Source: Pampus argenteus
Lineage: Eukaryota; Chordata; Actinopteri; Scombriformes; Stromateidae
Assembly (NCBI GenBank): GCA_036937835.1
Contig: CM072862.1
Span: 19,436,501-19,500,500, forward strand
Length of the DNA: 64,000 nucleotides
Direction of reading: 5' to 3'
Made by a program: the position numbers and the translations under genes. A model generated the notes under the pieces. It was not told where the DNA came from, made no database searches, and saw nothing but the letters and a program-made list of their open reading frames with translations. Shown piece after piece: positions 48,040-59,212 of the stretch (position 1 is its first letter; every line of letters begins with the position of its first letter).

Positions 48040-48300
48040 AATAATGTGGCTATATTGTAAACAAATGAAAATTAATAACTTAATTAGCCTTTAAAGTTTG
48101 CGGATTAAGACGTGCTATATAATGAATCAATAACACATGGTAAAGCATTAATAACAGATTTGCGCTCCGCCCCGGCAGGCTGTTTGACTGACTTTTGTAA
48201 CCTTGAGCTGATCTCCTCTCACTAAGGTACTCATTCATGATCAATAAGCAATCAGGGGACTTGTCTCTGCATGCTTTTAGCCATCAAAAGTGTTTACGAA
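48040..48300. promoter_or_regulatory. Candidate conserved noncoding element
   Basis: Motif-dense, repeat-free block with AACTTAATTAGCC, GCGGATTAAGAC (GGATTA, the OTX/PITX-type core), TAATGAATCAATAA and TCATTCATGATCAATAAG. Among the better enhancer candidates in the window by motif content. Confidence 0.3.
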
Positions 48301-48720
48301 GCAAACAATCACTTCTGCAAATCACTGTTTTATTTGCTGTCATATAACCTTACCTTCAACCATATCAAGCTATCAAGCTGCTGTAGGCATTATATCGTTT
48401 GCTAATGCAGTAATTGACCTTACAACACATTATGTCTTTTCATTGGATGTAGGGAAGTTCATTGTACATGCAGGCTTCACCTGTGTTTCACCAGACAGAG
48501 GTGTTGTTTGTCAGACAGGCACAAGGTTCAGACCAAAGGTAACAGCGATGCACATAAAACAGGTCTTTCATGTACATATTTCTATCTTGTCAGCAGCATA
48601 ATCTCAGAGGATGCAGTGTGACAAAGACCTGTCAGGCAATCTTATAATGATGAACCCTGTGTTGTAGATATTTTAATATTTGGCATTCGCATTCAGAATC
48701 AGGCTGGTGTAGGTGTAATA
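48301..48720. other. Noncoding stretch
   Basis: No gene recognised. A 103-codon frame at 48290-48601 lacks any domain. Confidence 0.5.
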
Positions 48721-48774
48721 TCCATCAATTTCCCCATGGGGATCAATAAAGTACTTCGTCTAAAAAAAAAAACC
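48721..48774 (+). repeat. Retroposon 3' tail
   Basis: ATTTCCCCATGGGGATCAAT then AAAGTACTTCGTC and an A-run is the 3' terminus of a fish retroposon, normally followed by a short tandem or poly-A tail. Family is not assigned. Confidence 0.65.
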
Positions 48775-49701
48775 CTGATGACATTCTGCTCTAATCTTGC
48801 TGCTATAGAGTAGGATCGGTGGTTTGCTAAATCAAAAAGTGTCTGAGTTGAAATCAGGCTCAAAATGTCATGTTACTACAAAGGAAACTTAATAAAGGGA
48901 TTTGGTAGGCTTTTCTATACATGCTGAATGTCAATCGCAAACCTCGATGTGTCTATTCCCCACTTTTATAAGTCAGTTACCTTAATGAATGAGCAACTGT
49001 GTCACTGTTATGTTTTTTCTTCCTGGATTATCATAGAAAGTGTTACATTTAAGTACTGCATGGAAATATGAGATGTTCTAGCTGGATAAGCTGATGACCT
49101 GAAATGTTTTGGTTAATGTTTGGAAATATCATGGTGTTGGTTAAATGTTAAGAAAGTGTCATGTGAAGTTTCATGTTCCAAGAAGCTATTGACTGTTTCA
49201 TTATTTAACCGTGATCTTTTCCTAACTTTAACCATGTGGTGTGAGTGTCTAAACATAACATTAAAAACTCTTCATGCTTTAGTTACCACAAGTGGATATG
49301 AAGTGGGTTGCAAAATCAGATAAGATTGTTAGAGTCGATTAAATCAATATCACTATTTTGCAATTTAACAAATGCATAATTTAACAATGTTTCCATATTA
49401 TTTTAATGTGGTATTTTATGCAGGTGGCACGGGTCAGGGTTGGGTTTAAAACATAGATAATGAGTGAAAACAATTGGAGCTTCCAGTGATTCGTCTGAAT
49501 TTTTATAGACCTTGAAGGTTAAAATATTAGTAAAATATTTCTTTGCATTTCTGTTGGAAAGATAAAATCAACTGCAATCTCCTGTGCTTCAGTTTTAACG
49601 TTTTGTTAACCTATCTATCCACCTCAGCCCCCTCCCTTCATGAACTTGGTTCACATTATACAATATATACAAGCACAACGTAAATTTGAAAGAGCTGTTG
49701 A
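48775..49701. other. Noncoding stretch
   Basis: AT-rich unique DNA with no recognised gene. Confidence 0.5.
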
Positions 49702-49956
49702 AATTGCCCAGGCAAAGGGAAAAAGACGCCCTGCCAAATCAAGTGGCGGATATGCGATCCAGCTCAATCCGCCACTGAGGCTGGCAACATCAAATCTGAC
49801 AAAGCATGTGCAGAGATAATCGAGCACATTGCTCACGAGATGCAGCACACATTTGTTGACAACACTAAAAAGATTGAGCCTCTGTTAAGCAGCACAGGAG
49901 GAGGAAGGGGGGGCCGAAGGGGTCTGCAGTGCAAACAGGAAAAACCACTGGACTAA
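49702..49956 (+). pseudogene. Unrecognised coding-like relic (84 codons)
   Basis: From just after a TGA at 49699 to a TAA at 49954 one frame is open with strongly protein-like composition: ICDPAQSATEAGNIKSDKAC, then AEIIEHIAHEMQHTFVDNTK, then KIEPLLSSTGGGRGGRRG and a short basic tail. Just upstream, another frame (from about 49672) reads RKFERAVEIAQAKGKRR, also protein-like, so a +1/-1 frameshift near 49720-49750 may join the two. There is no good initiation context and no splice signal. A LINE tail starts 120 bp downstream, so this may be the 3' end of a transposon ORF. A processed pseudogene is the alternative. I do not recognise the protein. Confidence 0.35.
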
Positions 49957-50077
49957 TAGCCAGACTCAAAAAGGACACTGTATACTATTACAATTATAAT
50001 TAATTATTCACGTTTCTGTTATTTTTATAGTTGTTATTACTTATTCTTACTTTTCATCTCTCTCTGTCTCAACTCAA

Positions 50078-50312
50078 CCAGTCAAGGCAGATGCCCGCCC
50101 ACCTAGAGCCAGGAGATTTCTTCCTGATTAAGGGGAGATTTTCCTTGCAGCTGTCGCCAAGTGCTTGTCCGTAGGTCTCTCTAAATTTAAGAGTACAGCA
50201 TATACCCGTTCCATATGAAAAAGTGTCATGAAATTCTGAGATTTCACTTCTGTTGTGCTTTGGCGCTATACGTATAAATAAAATTGACTTGACTTGACTT
50301 GACAACACCGCC
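50078..50312 (+). repeat. L2-like LINE 3' tail with (TTGAC)n end
   Basis: GCCCGCCCACCTAGAGCCAG, TTTCTTCCTGATTAAGGGGA, TTTTCCTTGCAGCTGTCGCC, AAGTGTCATGAAATTC and TTTGGCGCTATACGTATAAA occur in the order of a common percomorph LINE/SINE 3' end, finishing in AAAATTGACTTGACTTGAC. The pentamer tail is generated at target-primed insertion. The 84-residue frame on the minus strand here is incidental. Confidence 0.75.
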
Positions 50313-51765
50313 TTGCACACCATTGACTTGACGTGAAAGAAAGATTTTTCATCTCAAAGTTGTACTCTGTTTCTCATCAGTCAACACGAAATGCAAGTTT
50401 ACTACAGAAAGTTTCCTGCACTGGAGCATTACTTTAAAACAGTCAGCGTGGACACGTCACGCAGTGATGTTGAGAGACAGAAATAAAAGAGCCCGTGGAA
50501 GCACCTGACAAAGTCTGGATATATAGAAGATTCAGCCATGATGATTTGGCCTCTGTGCCGCGCCTCTCTGCATATTTAAAATAGAAATGTGAACTAATTC
50601 ATATACTAAATAAAATACCTTTGTTTTTATCAAAGACATTTTTTTTTAAAATTAGCCTTAAACAATCCTTATATCACAGAACAAACAAATTAATAGACAA
50701 ATAAAACCGCACGTGATCTTGTTAGTTACTTCGACAGTGTCTGATGTATGACTGAAAGTACCACCCACGGCACTGGGACCCCCCCTCCCCCCCCTCCAGC
50801 GATTCTCACAGGGTATTTCGCACAATGGACCAAACCTATTTAAATATTTACAAGACAAAGCACAGACAACTCTTTATTGAGTCTGCCAATTGATTCTTCT
50901 TTATAAGTTTAAACTCCAAGCCAACGGAGACCAATACTTCTAACTTTAAACTATTTGAAAGCTGGACGTTTTCTTTTATTTATATATATATATAGACAGA
51001 CAGCACATGAATTAATTTTACACTGTCTAATGCACAAAAAGCTTACTGTAAGGAGGAAGCATGTATGCAAACATCACTGCAGTCACCACTACATAAACAT
51101 CTGTCACTTTTTTTTATCACAAATTTAAAAACACTATGAAATGAAAATGAAATCTAGTATTTAATTAATATTCCTTAATGCTTTGATTTTGGTTCAGAAA
51201 TTCCATTCTTTGTGTTATTAAGTTTGTAAACATCTCATGTTTCATTGTTAGGACATGAAAAATACATTTTGGTTAATGTAAGTCTGTTTGTAGAACGTTC
51301 AAAGATTTTCTTTTTTTATTCTTAACTTAAACTTATTCTGTTTTATGTTTTTTTGAGGTCACACTTTCCTCTCAATCCTAATGACCTAAATATTCTGTTT
51401 ATTCATGTGTATAAACAACACATAGAGGATATGACTGGCGGTTTGAATATCCTGCATGTAACTTCAAGCGGTCCGGACAAATCTGGAATGTGTTTTGCAA
51501 TTGTGATTGTAATGAAAATGTGTCATTTGTCTGTATGTCGAGAGAGTTTATGTTCATCAGTACCAATATTCCTTATTTCCCATGTGTAGATATGACATGA
51601 TGTTATACGAGTTACAGAACAGGACTATGTGGACGTTTGTTCGTCTTTTTTAAACACAGAATGAAGAGACAGCGTTGCACCATCACCTCAGAATCTGTCA
51701 TCATTAAATAACAAATTGGAGGATGTAGCTCAGACTTTTGCTATATATTTTCTCAATTGGTGTGA
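50313..51765. other. Noncoding stretch, no gene seen
   Basis: Unique AT-rich DNA. A C-rich patch lies at 50779-50798 and a short (AT)n at 50982-50993. No gene recognised. Confidence 0.5.
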
Positions 51766-51788
51766 CCCCCCCCCCCCCCCCCCCCCCC
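51766..51788. repeat. C23 homopolymer
   Basis: An uninterrupted run of 23 C, rare in an AT-rich genome. Length may be a sequencing estimate. Confidence 0.95.
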
Positions 51789-54179
51789 TCAATTTTTGAT
51801 AACAGTTCAGTGTGACTTGCTCCATTTATCAGAAACTCTTTACCAAGCTGCAGAAACTCAATAAATTATTCTGTCAGATTGCAGCATTTGAGTTGCAGCT
51901 CTTTCTTCTCTCCCCTTCAGATTTCTACCCTCACTGCCGAGCTTTCATTCTCTCCACTCAGCACTCCCCCCCGTCTCTTACTTACTCTCAAATTCACTCA
52001 TTTTCCTGCTTTGCACAAACTCCTATTTCTCATGGTAGGTATGGCATTGGGTAATATCCAAAGGTACTTTAGCATAGTTTGATAGTTTGTGTGGCCAATA
52101 GAGGAGGCAGAAGTGCTCCAAAATAGCATCAAAAAACCTTAGTAATTGTAGGCAGAGGCAGTCAAGATGCCAAATTCCATTTCACATCAAGCCAGTGTGG
52201 CAACTTATTGGCAAACACATTACTTCAAGTTTCTTTTTCTCAATCAATTCACTGGAAAGCTAAAAACCAATCTGGAGCACGGCAGCTCCCACGAGGCCTG
52301 ATTGATGAATCTAAGTGGGAATGTGCATATCCAAGCAAGGTTTGGTTTATGTGTCCTCAAATTCCATTGGGTGGAAAATGTGGATTGAGTGAGGCCGTCA
52401 TGGATTTGGCATCACTAACTTTGGGGCAGATTGCGGAGAGTGGATTGATGCTCAGTGGAGGGGATGTGACAGTTCATCTGAAGGAAGAATGGGAGTGAAA
52501 AGGGAAAACAAACAGGCAGATCTATATAGAGATTGACAGCGCCACGAGGCTGACAGCGCTCAAGAGTACATAGGAAAGTAGACCTTGAATATAAAGTAAC
52601 CCAGACAGAATAATTGGAAACTGGTGCAGTTGCTAAATTAGTAATTAATTTCACTAATAAACATTTCCTGATGTGCTAAATGGCTGTCAGCTAAACCACT
52701 ACTTTCTGCTGCTCTTGAACTTTTCCTGTTCTGCATCATGTGGCACCATTTTGCAGCGGTCTGAGTCTTGCGTCTGTCTTTCTCAGTCCAAACGAGCTCC
52801 TAACGAGGTCAGAACTCAGTTACGGTACTTTATTCGTCTTTGGGTGAGTTGTGATGGAAGATACATGTGAAGGTATTTTTTTAAGGTAAAGTCACAGTTG
52901 TTCAAAAATCAATGCTGCAATTAAACCACAGAGTGTAAACATCAAAGGTTTGTTATTACTTCAGTATCCTATTTGCCAATGCTCCAGAAGGCTGTATACA
53001 GATAACCGGTTAAAAACACATAGAACTACAACCGCACTATGGTTACAAATAACATGAATGCATCAGGGAATTATTTGTATTTTAGGCATAAACAGTTATT
53101 ACACAAATCACTGTGGTGATACATGCTTGAAGCAGTTGTAAGAGCATTTATGACTGTTTATTGAGTATATGCTGGGTATGCAGAGTATCTTGCTTCTCTT
53201 GGATTTGAGCCTTGTTTGGGTTCGGAACCGCTCTGCTTTAGAAACCTTGCATATTACCTATGTTAACTGGGACCAGTGGGTGTATTCGTGCATGAGTATC
53301 TGAGCTTACAGCTGGCCTATCTCTTAGCATTGTGCCGATGGTACCAGTGGTGCTGCTACAGTGGTCACTCTAGCCAGTGAAATCCGGCCAAGTATCATGG
53401 GTGGCTGGCAGATTGGCAGAGAGAAAAAGGAACATGTCTGCTAGTGCTAAGTACTGTATCTATCCAAGCAGTGTAGGTATAATAGAGGAACAGGGTAAGG
53501 TTTGCTGAGTCACTTATGGAAGACAAATGGAGCTGGACAGGAACATGATTTTGTGTGCTAACAATTTAGAACCTGTAGAAAAGGTGGAAAAAAAGAGGTT
53601 CAGGACCAATGGGACTTGGACAGGTAGCTTAATTAAGATGGGACATTGAATTGCTTCACATCTAAAATATATATATATTGTACAAGTTATTGATAAACTT
53701 GTATTATGAACTATTGATCTGTATGTTGTATGTTTGTCTTTTAACATCTTGGAACCATGTTGGAATCAAGAATTCTCATTTTAACATGTTAGCCCATGAG
53801 TTGGTTAGTTTTGCAGCTTCATATATAAATCTAATCAAAAATCAAATCCAAATACCTGTTGTGTCTTGTCTAAAAACGTGATGTGAAAGAATTCCTGTTC
53901 ATAACCATTCGCCTGACTTTTCTCTGGCTTAACTGGAAATAATGAAAGTATTAAAATTTTAAATCTAATGCATAGTCAGGAGAAAGTATTTGTTTTCTTT
54001 TGTTATTATTTGAAATTCTTATTTCTTATGGGTTTATCTACCTGTTTTATGCTGTTTCCTATAGTGTCACTGCATGACACCATTTGGTTGCTTATTTTCT
54101 TTTCTAAAGTAGTAAAGAGTGAGAAAATAACCCCTGGATAATAAATCATTTGAATAAATGAAAAAAAAAAAAAAAAATA
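51789..54179. other. Noncoding stretch, no gene seen
   Basis: Unique DNA. The 52160-52500 part carries a 96-codon plus-strand frame with no recognised domain. A (AT)n patch near 53667-53679 and a poly-A near 54160-54177 are present. Confidence 0.5.
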
Positions 54180-54560
54180 CAATGTGGGCAGGTGAGCTGG
54201 AGGTGGAGAGAGGGAGAGTGGAAGATGACTGCACTAATCAGTTGACTGCCTTCAGGGATCACTCTGCAGAGGCAAGGACTTCTGAATGAGAGAAAGCAAG
54301 AGAAAAAGAGGGCAGACTGGAGGGTGGCGGAGATTGAAAGAACAAAGAACCAATTCAGTACATAAAAAAGACAAAACAATTGCCTGCATGAACACTAACT
54401 AAAGGAAATGATAGCGCAAGGGAGGGACAGAGACATGGAGAGGGACAGAGACGGAGCTATATAGCAAGATAGAAGGACGAAGAGAAGTGTGGAGGCGCAA
54501 TTCAGGTACTGCATTTTAAGTACGAAGAGAGAGCATGAGGACTGAATAATGAAACAAAGA
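54180..54560 (+). repeat. Purine-rich (GA) degenerate tract
   Basis: Nearly 400 bp with a strong G/A bias on the plus strand. GGGACAGAGAC is repeated in tandem-like fashion near 54425-54450. It could be a degenerate (GA)n microsatellite. The Ser/Leu/Phe-rich frames on the minus strand come from it. Confidence 0.6.
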
Positions 54561-54738
54561 TTAGGTATTAGGTATGCCAGGTAGGTCTTTGTTGAAGAGC
54601 TCTTGGAAATATTTAAAAAGGTTAGTGTATGAATAAACATAGCTTATCAAGGTTCTTTTACGCCGGGAAAAGAAAGAGATCCTAATGAATAATAAAGAGC
54701 TGGTGTGACAAGAGAGCCAGCCTTGTGCTCTGCAGCTA

Positions 54739-54770
54739 CCCCACCCCTTCCCCACCCCCACCCCCACCCC
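54739..54770 (-). other. G-quadruplex-forming tract (G-rich strand is minus)
   Basis: Six C-runs of 4-5 bases (54739-42, 44-47, 50-53, 55-59, 61-65, 67-70) are separated by 1-2 bases. On the minus strand this gives six G-runs, enough for several alternative quadruplexes. The plus strand could form an i-motif. Confidence 0.85.
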
Positions 54771-54799
54771 AATAACGCAGTAATGGAATGTTTCCTACA

Positions 54800-54990
54800 G
54801 GACTTTTTACCACAAAGGACAACGGCATAATCATTAAAATGGGGGAGCAGGGAGGAGTCAATATTGCAAAGAGCTGTTGTTATTCATTGTGCAGGCTACA
54901 GATGGACCGTATATTAGGAACATGGTGTTCCCATTAGAGATTTCACTGACACATGTTCACACAGCCTTATTCAACTGTTCCCAAGGTCTC
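54800..54990. promoter_or_regulatory. Candidate conserved noncoding element
   Basis: Repeat-free block directly after the quadruplex tract: GGCATAATCATTAAAATGGG, AGTCAATATTGCAAAG, TTATTCATTGTGCAGG and CCCATTAGAG. SOX/homeodomain-like mix. Inferred. Confidence 0.25.
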
Positions 54991-57044
54991 TGTTACAGTT
55001 CTGTCACACACATGTAGGACACTGAAATGGCGAGAACAACAGAGATAGGGAGAAAAAAAAAAAGAGTCTCTACTGGCACTGGGAAGTGGTTCTTGCATCA
55101 TTTTTTGATGAGCCATGGTTCGTATAATGAAATACATTGTGACACGCATGTTAATTGTTCACTGTTATGCTGTAAAAGTAAAAGTTACAGTCAGTCCAGA
55201 ATGTGTGGTAAAATGCATATGATTTTCGAAAGCGAGTTCAAATGGCGCGGGGCAAACCTTTTGCTTATGTTTGTATCAGGGATCGTGTCTTTAACGCCTT
55301 ACAATACTTAATGCACCGTCAGCTGATATTGTGCGGGACCCTCTTGAAAGGCAGCGCAGCTAAAGCCATCAAACGCAATAGAGGATGCCACGTTTTAAAG
55401 TCACCTGTCAACCTTGTGCAGCCTATGAATCACTCTCAGCCTGGAGGGCGATCTTTCTATGTGCGGTTGTTTATCCAGCAGAACACAGAATGCCAGAGGT
55501 GCCCTTGATGGTCGTCGATGCCTGTATAGTATTTCCTCAGCATCTCACCTGGTCAGGGTGTTAACCTTGCAACAGAAGTGGGGCTCAAGATGTATAAACT
55601 TGTTATGTTTAAAACACACAACTTCGGAAATGTGTGTGGATGGATTTCGTGATTGTGGATATATATATACAATATAATGGATGTATATTTGAAGTTACGA
55701 TGGCTGACAACAGTGAGACTTCATTATATACTAATGTACAATTCAATTCTCATTAATTAAAAATTGTTCTATAGGATACAATGGATTTTATATTGGATGA
55801 TTTATTGAGGTATAATGTGAGCATCCCCTCCCAGTCTCGCTGTGTTGTTGTGTGCCTCCATCACGAATCTCATTCCCTCTTGCACCTACTTGGATTTCAT
55901 GCAAATTTGTGTTATTCCATGTCAAGAAAGGTGTGTGTTCTCTAAGCGATCGGGTCAGGCTGGGGGATTCACATTTACTGAATCAGATCTGCCACAGTAA
56001 CTAATACAACTCTCGCCGCTTACCAACTTGCAATGCTCCAAATTTTATTGGAGCAGGGATATTTTCTCAGACTATGCCACAACTTGTACTTAATCCTTAG
56101 CAGTCCATCCACAGTTTTTGAATATTGGAGTATTTAAATATTATATATCAGGTAATCTGCCCAGTTGAACGCATATTGTTAATTCAAATGCTGTCAGGTT
56201 TATCAAGTATATGACTTTCCTGCCTGGAAGCACCACTTGAGCACCCACTCAGATATTCAAGTTGTTGACTCATAGATTGGCTATGTTCTCTTTGCTACCT
56301 GGCTGATAAAAGGGCTGCAACACAAACTCTGCTCCACAGGGATAATTGCAGGAAAAAAAAGAGATGCTGGCTGCATCAACTATATAGCACATATGCACAT
56401 ATGCAGTAACAACTTACTTAAGAAGAGAAGAAAACAGAGAATTCACCTCATACTCTGTCTTTCATATTCCTGCCTGCATGTATTGTTAACATATTTATTT
56501 AACATATAGCTCTTAGAGTCAAATTATTTCACAATTTAACACAATACTCCGTCCATATGTATATTGACAGTTAGTCTTAGCTATAAATCCATTCTCTTCA
56601 TGCAGGCCATGAAGTAAAATCCACAGTCCTCGTTCAGCTGACGCTAATGTGAGTTTGAGTGGGTATCTTTCAAAATGCTCTTTTTTTTTTTTTCCACAGA
56701 TCAAGGAGTGTGGATTTTGTCCCTCATTGTAGCTGCTTCCCAGCCAGCAGTGACAGCTGCACGTGACACTCTGCTGACCACACAATCTTAATAAATTACT
56801 TAAAACTTGAATTTGAATTTACTTTTAGTGTCCCTTCGAACCTTCGAATGAAGTTTGATACAGTATGAAATTATCAAGCCAAAGTTAATCTATTCTGTGT
56901 CTTTTTTTCTAATGGCCGCAATGCAAACCGTGCAACAAACACTTATTTAACACTTGTTTCTTCATGATCGCGCCTCCATCTAACACAAGAAAAGTAGTGT
57001 AAAAAAAAAAAAAACTCGGAAGACAACACCCTCAGGAATCAAAC
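54991..57044. other. Noncoding stretch, no gene seen
   Basis: Unique DNA. Overlapping frames at 55027-55677 on the plus strand lack domains. The 55310-55440 part is non-repetitive and relatively GC-balanced (GGCAGCGCAGC, CATCAAACGC), possibly regulatory. Confidence 0.5.
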
Positions 57045-57300
57045 GATGGGATTCATGTATGATGAACTAAACGGCCAGGCAAGAGCCATGGTATCTTCTT
57101 CCTGTTTACTTGCAGCTGTAGTATGGCCGCCTGGTAGGGCCAACTTGCATATAGCCACAGACATTGCAACTGGTCCGCTCCAGCAGAGGGCGACAACAGC
57201 AAGATGGCCAATACCAACATGGCATTGTGTGCCAATACCACAATACCACTGCATTATATACTGTAACAATCACAGAAGCAACATATAACAACCAAATCAA
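57045..57300. other. Multi-frame open, GC-balanced block with CTCF-like core
   Basis: Five frames on both strands are open for 60-80 codons here, a sign that the DNA lacks stop triplets by composition rather than coding. TGGCC/GGCCA words recur (57065-57072, 57124-57128, 57137-57142, 57204-57209). No protein family is recognised in any frame. Confidence 0.5.
57180..57194 (+). promoter_or_regulatory. CTCF-like binding core
   Basis: CCAGCAGAGGGCGAC fits the CTCF core except for its last base. Same orientation as the cores at 17915 and 31526. Confidence 0.5.
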
Positions 57301-58106
57301 GTCAATATTTTGTATTAAACCAGAAATGACTACACATTCAGCCTTAATGTTTAATTTAAATGTTTAAATTGACATAATCTTTCTTTCAGTATTTGTTTGC
57401 TTTCTAGAAGAACCTTGCACTTAGTGAGAAAACAAGAAACAATTCGATGAAGTAAGTATCCAAGCTGGAGTGTGTTTGCTTTTCTGATTTCATTACTGAG
57501 TAAATCCAACAATCTCATTTTAGCACACCGAGCCAGGCAACAACATTGCTGGGAGGAAAGCAGAAGTCAATCAGCCAGTAAAGGAGCAGAGGAATACTTA
57601 GAGAAACCAAATAGATATGGCGATCCTTTAATGAGAACAGATGTCTGGTATTATTTTTGTGCCTTTTTGTGCACACACATTGAACTGAGCAAACACTCAG
57701 ACACGTGTAAAGGGCTGAGAGCTCATTCAAGAAATTGATGTTAGTTTTTTATTAATACTGCTTGAGGCAAGACAAAAGATTGTGTATAAAATTGTTCAAG
57801 AACATGGGAAAAGTAGTGACAAAACCACAGGGAGGAGTTTAATCACAAAAAAAAAAAAAAAGTTTGATACATTAAATATTAATTACAATAACTTTTATTG
57901 TTAATATTGTAGAAGAAGTAGATGAAGATGTGTTGTATAGTTATTCTAGTTATTGGAGGCAGAAAGCATTCTGAATCAGTGCATCACTTTGAGGAAGTCG
58001 CTGATGTGTATTTTAGCTGGTTTTGGTACAGTAGGTGTGCCAATAATAGTGTCTTTTTAATTGTGCTCCTGCTCCTGTGTGTGAGCAGGTGAGGGGGAGG
58101 AGGCTA
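57301..58106. other. Noncoding stretch
   Basis: AT-rich DNA, an A-run near 57847-57860, no gene recognised. Confidence 0.5.
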
Positions 58107-58108
58107 GT

Positions 58109-58143
<35 letters not shown>
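58107..58143. repeat. (TG)n microsatellite
   Basis: About 18 TG units with one TTTG interruption. Confidence 0.95.
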
Positions 58144-58146
<3 letters not shown>

Positions 58147-59029
58147 TAGTTTAATGTGCAAATGTGTGGGCACATGTTTATGTGTTTTTCAAGTTGTCAA
58201 TGCAGATTTACAGAAAGTAGTTATGTGATATGTGGAAAGCTCATTTTTATGCTGAGCACAAAATAAAATGTGTTTGAAGTCACACACTATTTTATGTCCT
58301 ATGTCAAGATGAGAATGCTCTCTTCTGTAGGGAAGAGGATGAATACCATTTCATGGGTCACCTTGCAGGATATCTTTCAAAATATGTTACTGTGATATGA
58401 TTTTAAGACACAGTAAGTGTGTTCAGGATGTTTTTACTGCTCCAAGTTCCCTCCATCTCTTCTTATTTACAGTCAAAACAGGCCAAATTAATTCTTGAAG
58501 ACTGAGAGCTCAAACATGCCTGGGGCACAATTTGCAATGGGATAGAAAAAGTATTACACAAACACACACTCACAGACATTTCAGTCCCTCATTCAGGATA
58601 AGGTTTAATACCCTACTGTTAAAAGTAAATCAAAGAAAAAACAAAGGAAAACAAATCTATACTTCACAATTACTTGTGAAACTAGTGCCATGTGTTGGTT
58701 ATTATTTGAGTTCACTAGTATTTTACAGGATTTGTAAATTGTCTATGTATTGTGATACCACAGTCAGATCTGAATAACTGCATTTCCTGGATTACACATC
58801 ATTGCCCATGTTTACGTGTACGGGGTAAGCATGCTATTGTCTAGCCTTCTATTGAAAGGTACCAGCGAAAGGAGTGGAAGAAGACTGTTAATGAACAAAT
58901 ACAAATAATCCTAGATAAATAATCCTTAAAACTTTATAGTTTGGCTTATAAAAATAATAATGCTAAGTGATGAATTGTTGATTCACAAAAGCAATCCAGA
59001 ATCATGATCCAAGAGGGTTAGTGACCCAA
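58144..59029. other. Noncoding stretch
   Basis: Unique DNA with no recognised gene. A decayed 5' part of the LINE tail that follows may be present near the end. Confidence 0.5.
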
Positions 59030-59212
59030 CCGATCAAGGCCGATCGTCGCCCACCTAGAGCGCGGTTCTGCTCGAGGTTTCTTCCCACTAAAGAGAAGTT
59101 TGTTTGCTGCCATCGCCGATTATTTGGGTCTAGACCTGCCCTGTGTATAAAATGTCATGAGATGACTTTCGTTGTGATTTGGCGCTATTGAAATAAAATA
59201 AAATTGAATTGA
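59030..59212 (+). repeat. L2-like LINE 3' tail, second copy
   Basis: It shares CGCCCACCTAGAGC, TTTCTTCC, AATGTCATGAGATGACTTTC, GTTGTGATTTGGCGCTAT and AAATAAAATTGAATTGAA with the copy at 50078-50312, in the same order and orientation. It differs in the body ('GGTCTAGACCTGCCC') and ends in TTGAA rather than TTGAC units. It is an independent insertion of a related family. Confidence 0.78.

Noticed and set aside
55027..55677. Three overlapping plus-strand frames as exons of one gene
   Set aside because: They are in different frames over the same DNA, have no domain, and I see no paired splice sites linking them.
58030..58060. Tc1 terminal phrase 'GTGCCAATAATAGTG'
   Set aside because: It resembles one Tc1 end over only about 12 bases, with no matching opposite end or transposase nearby.
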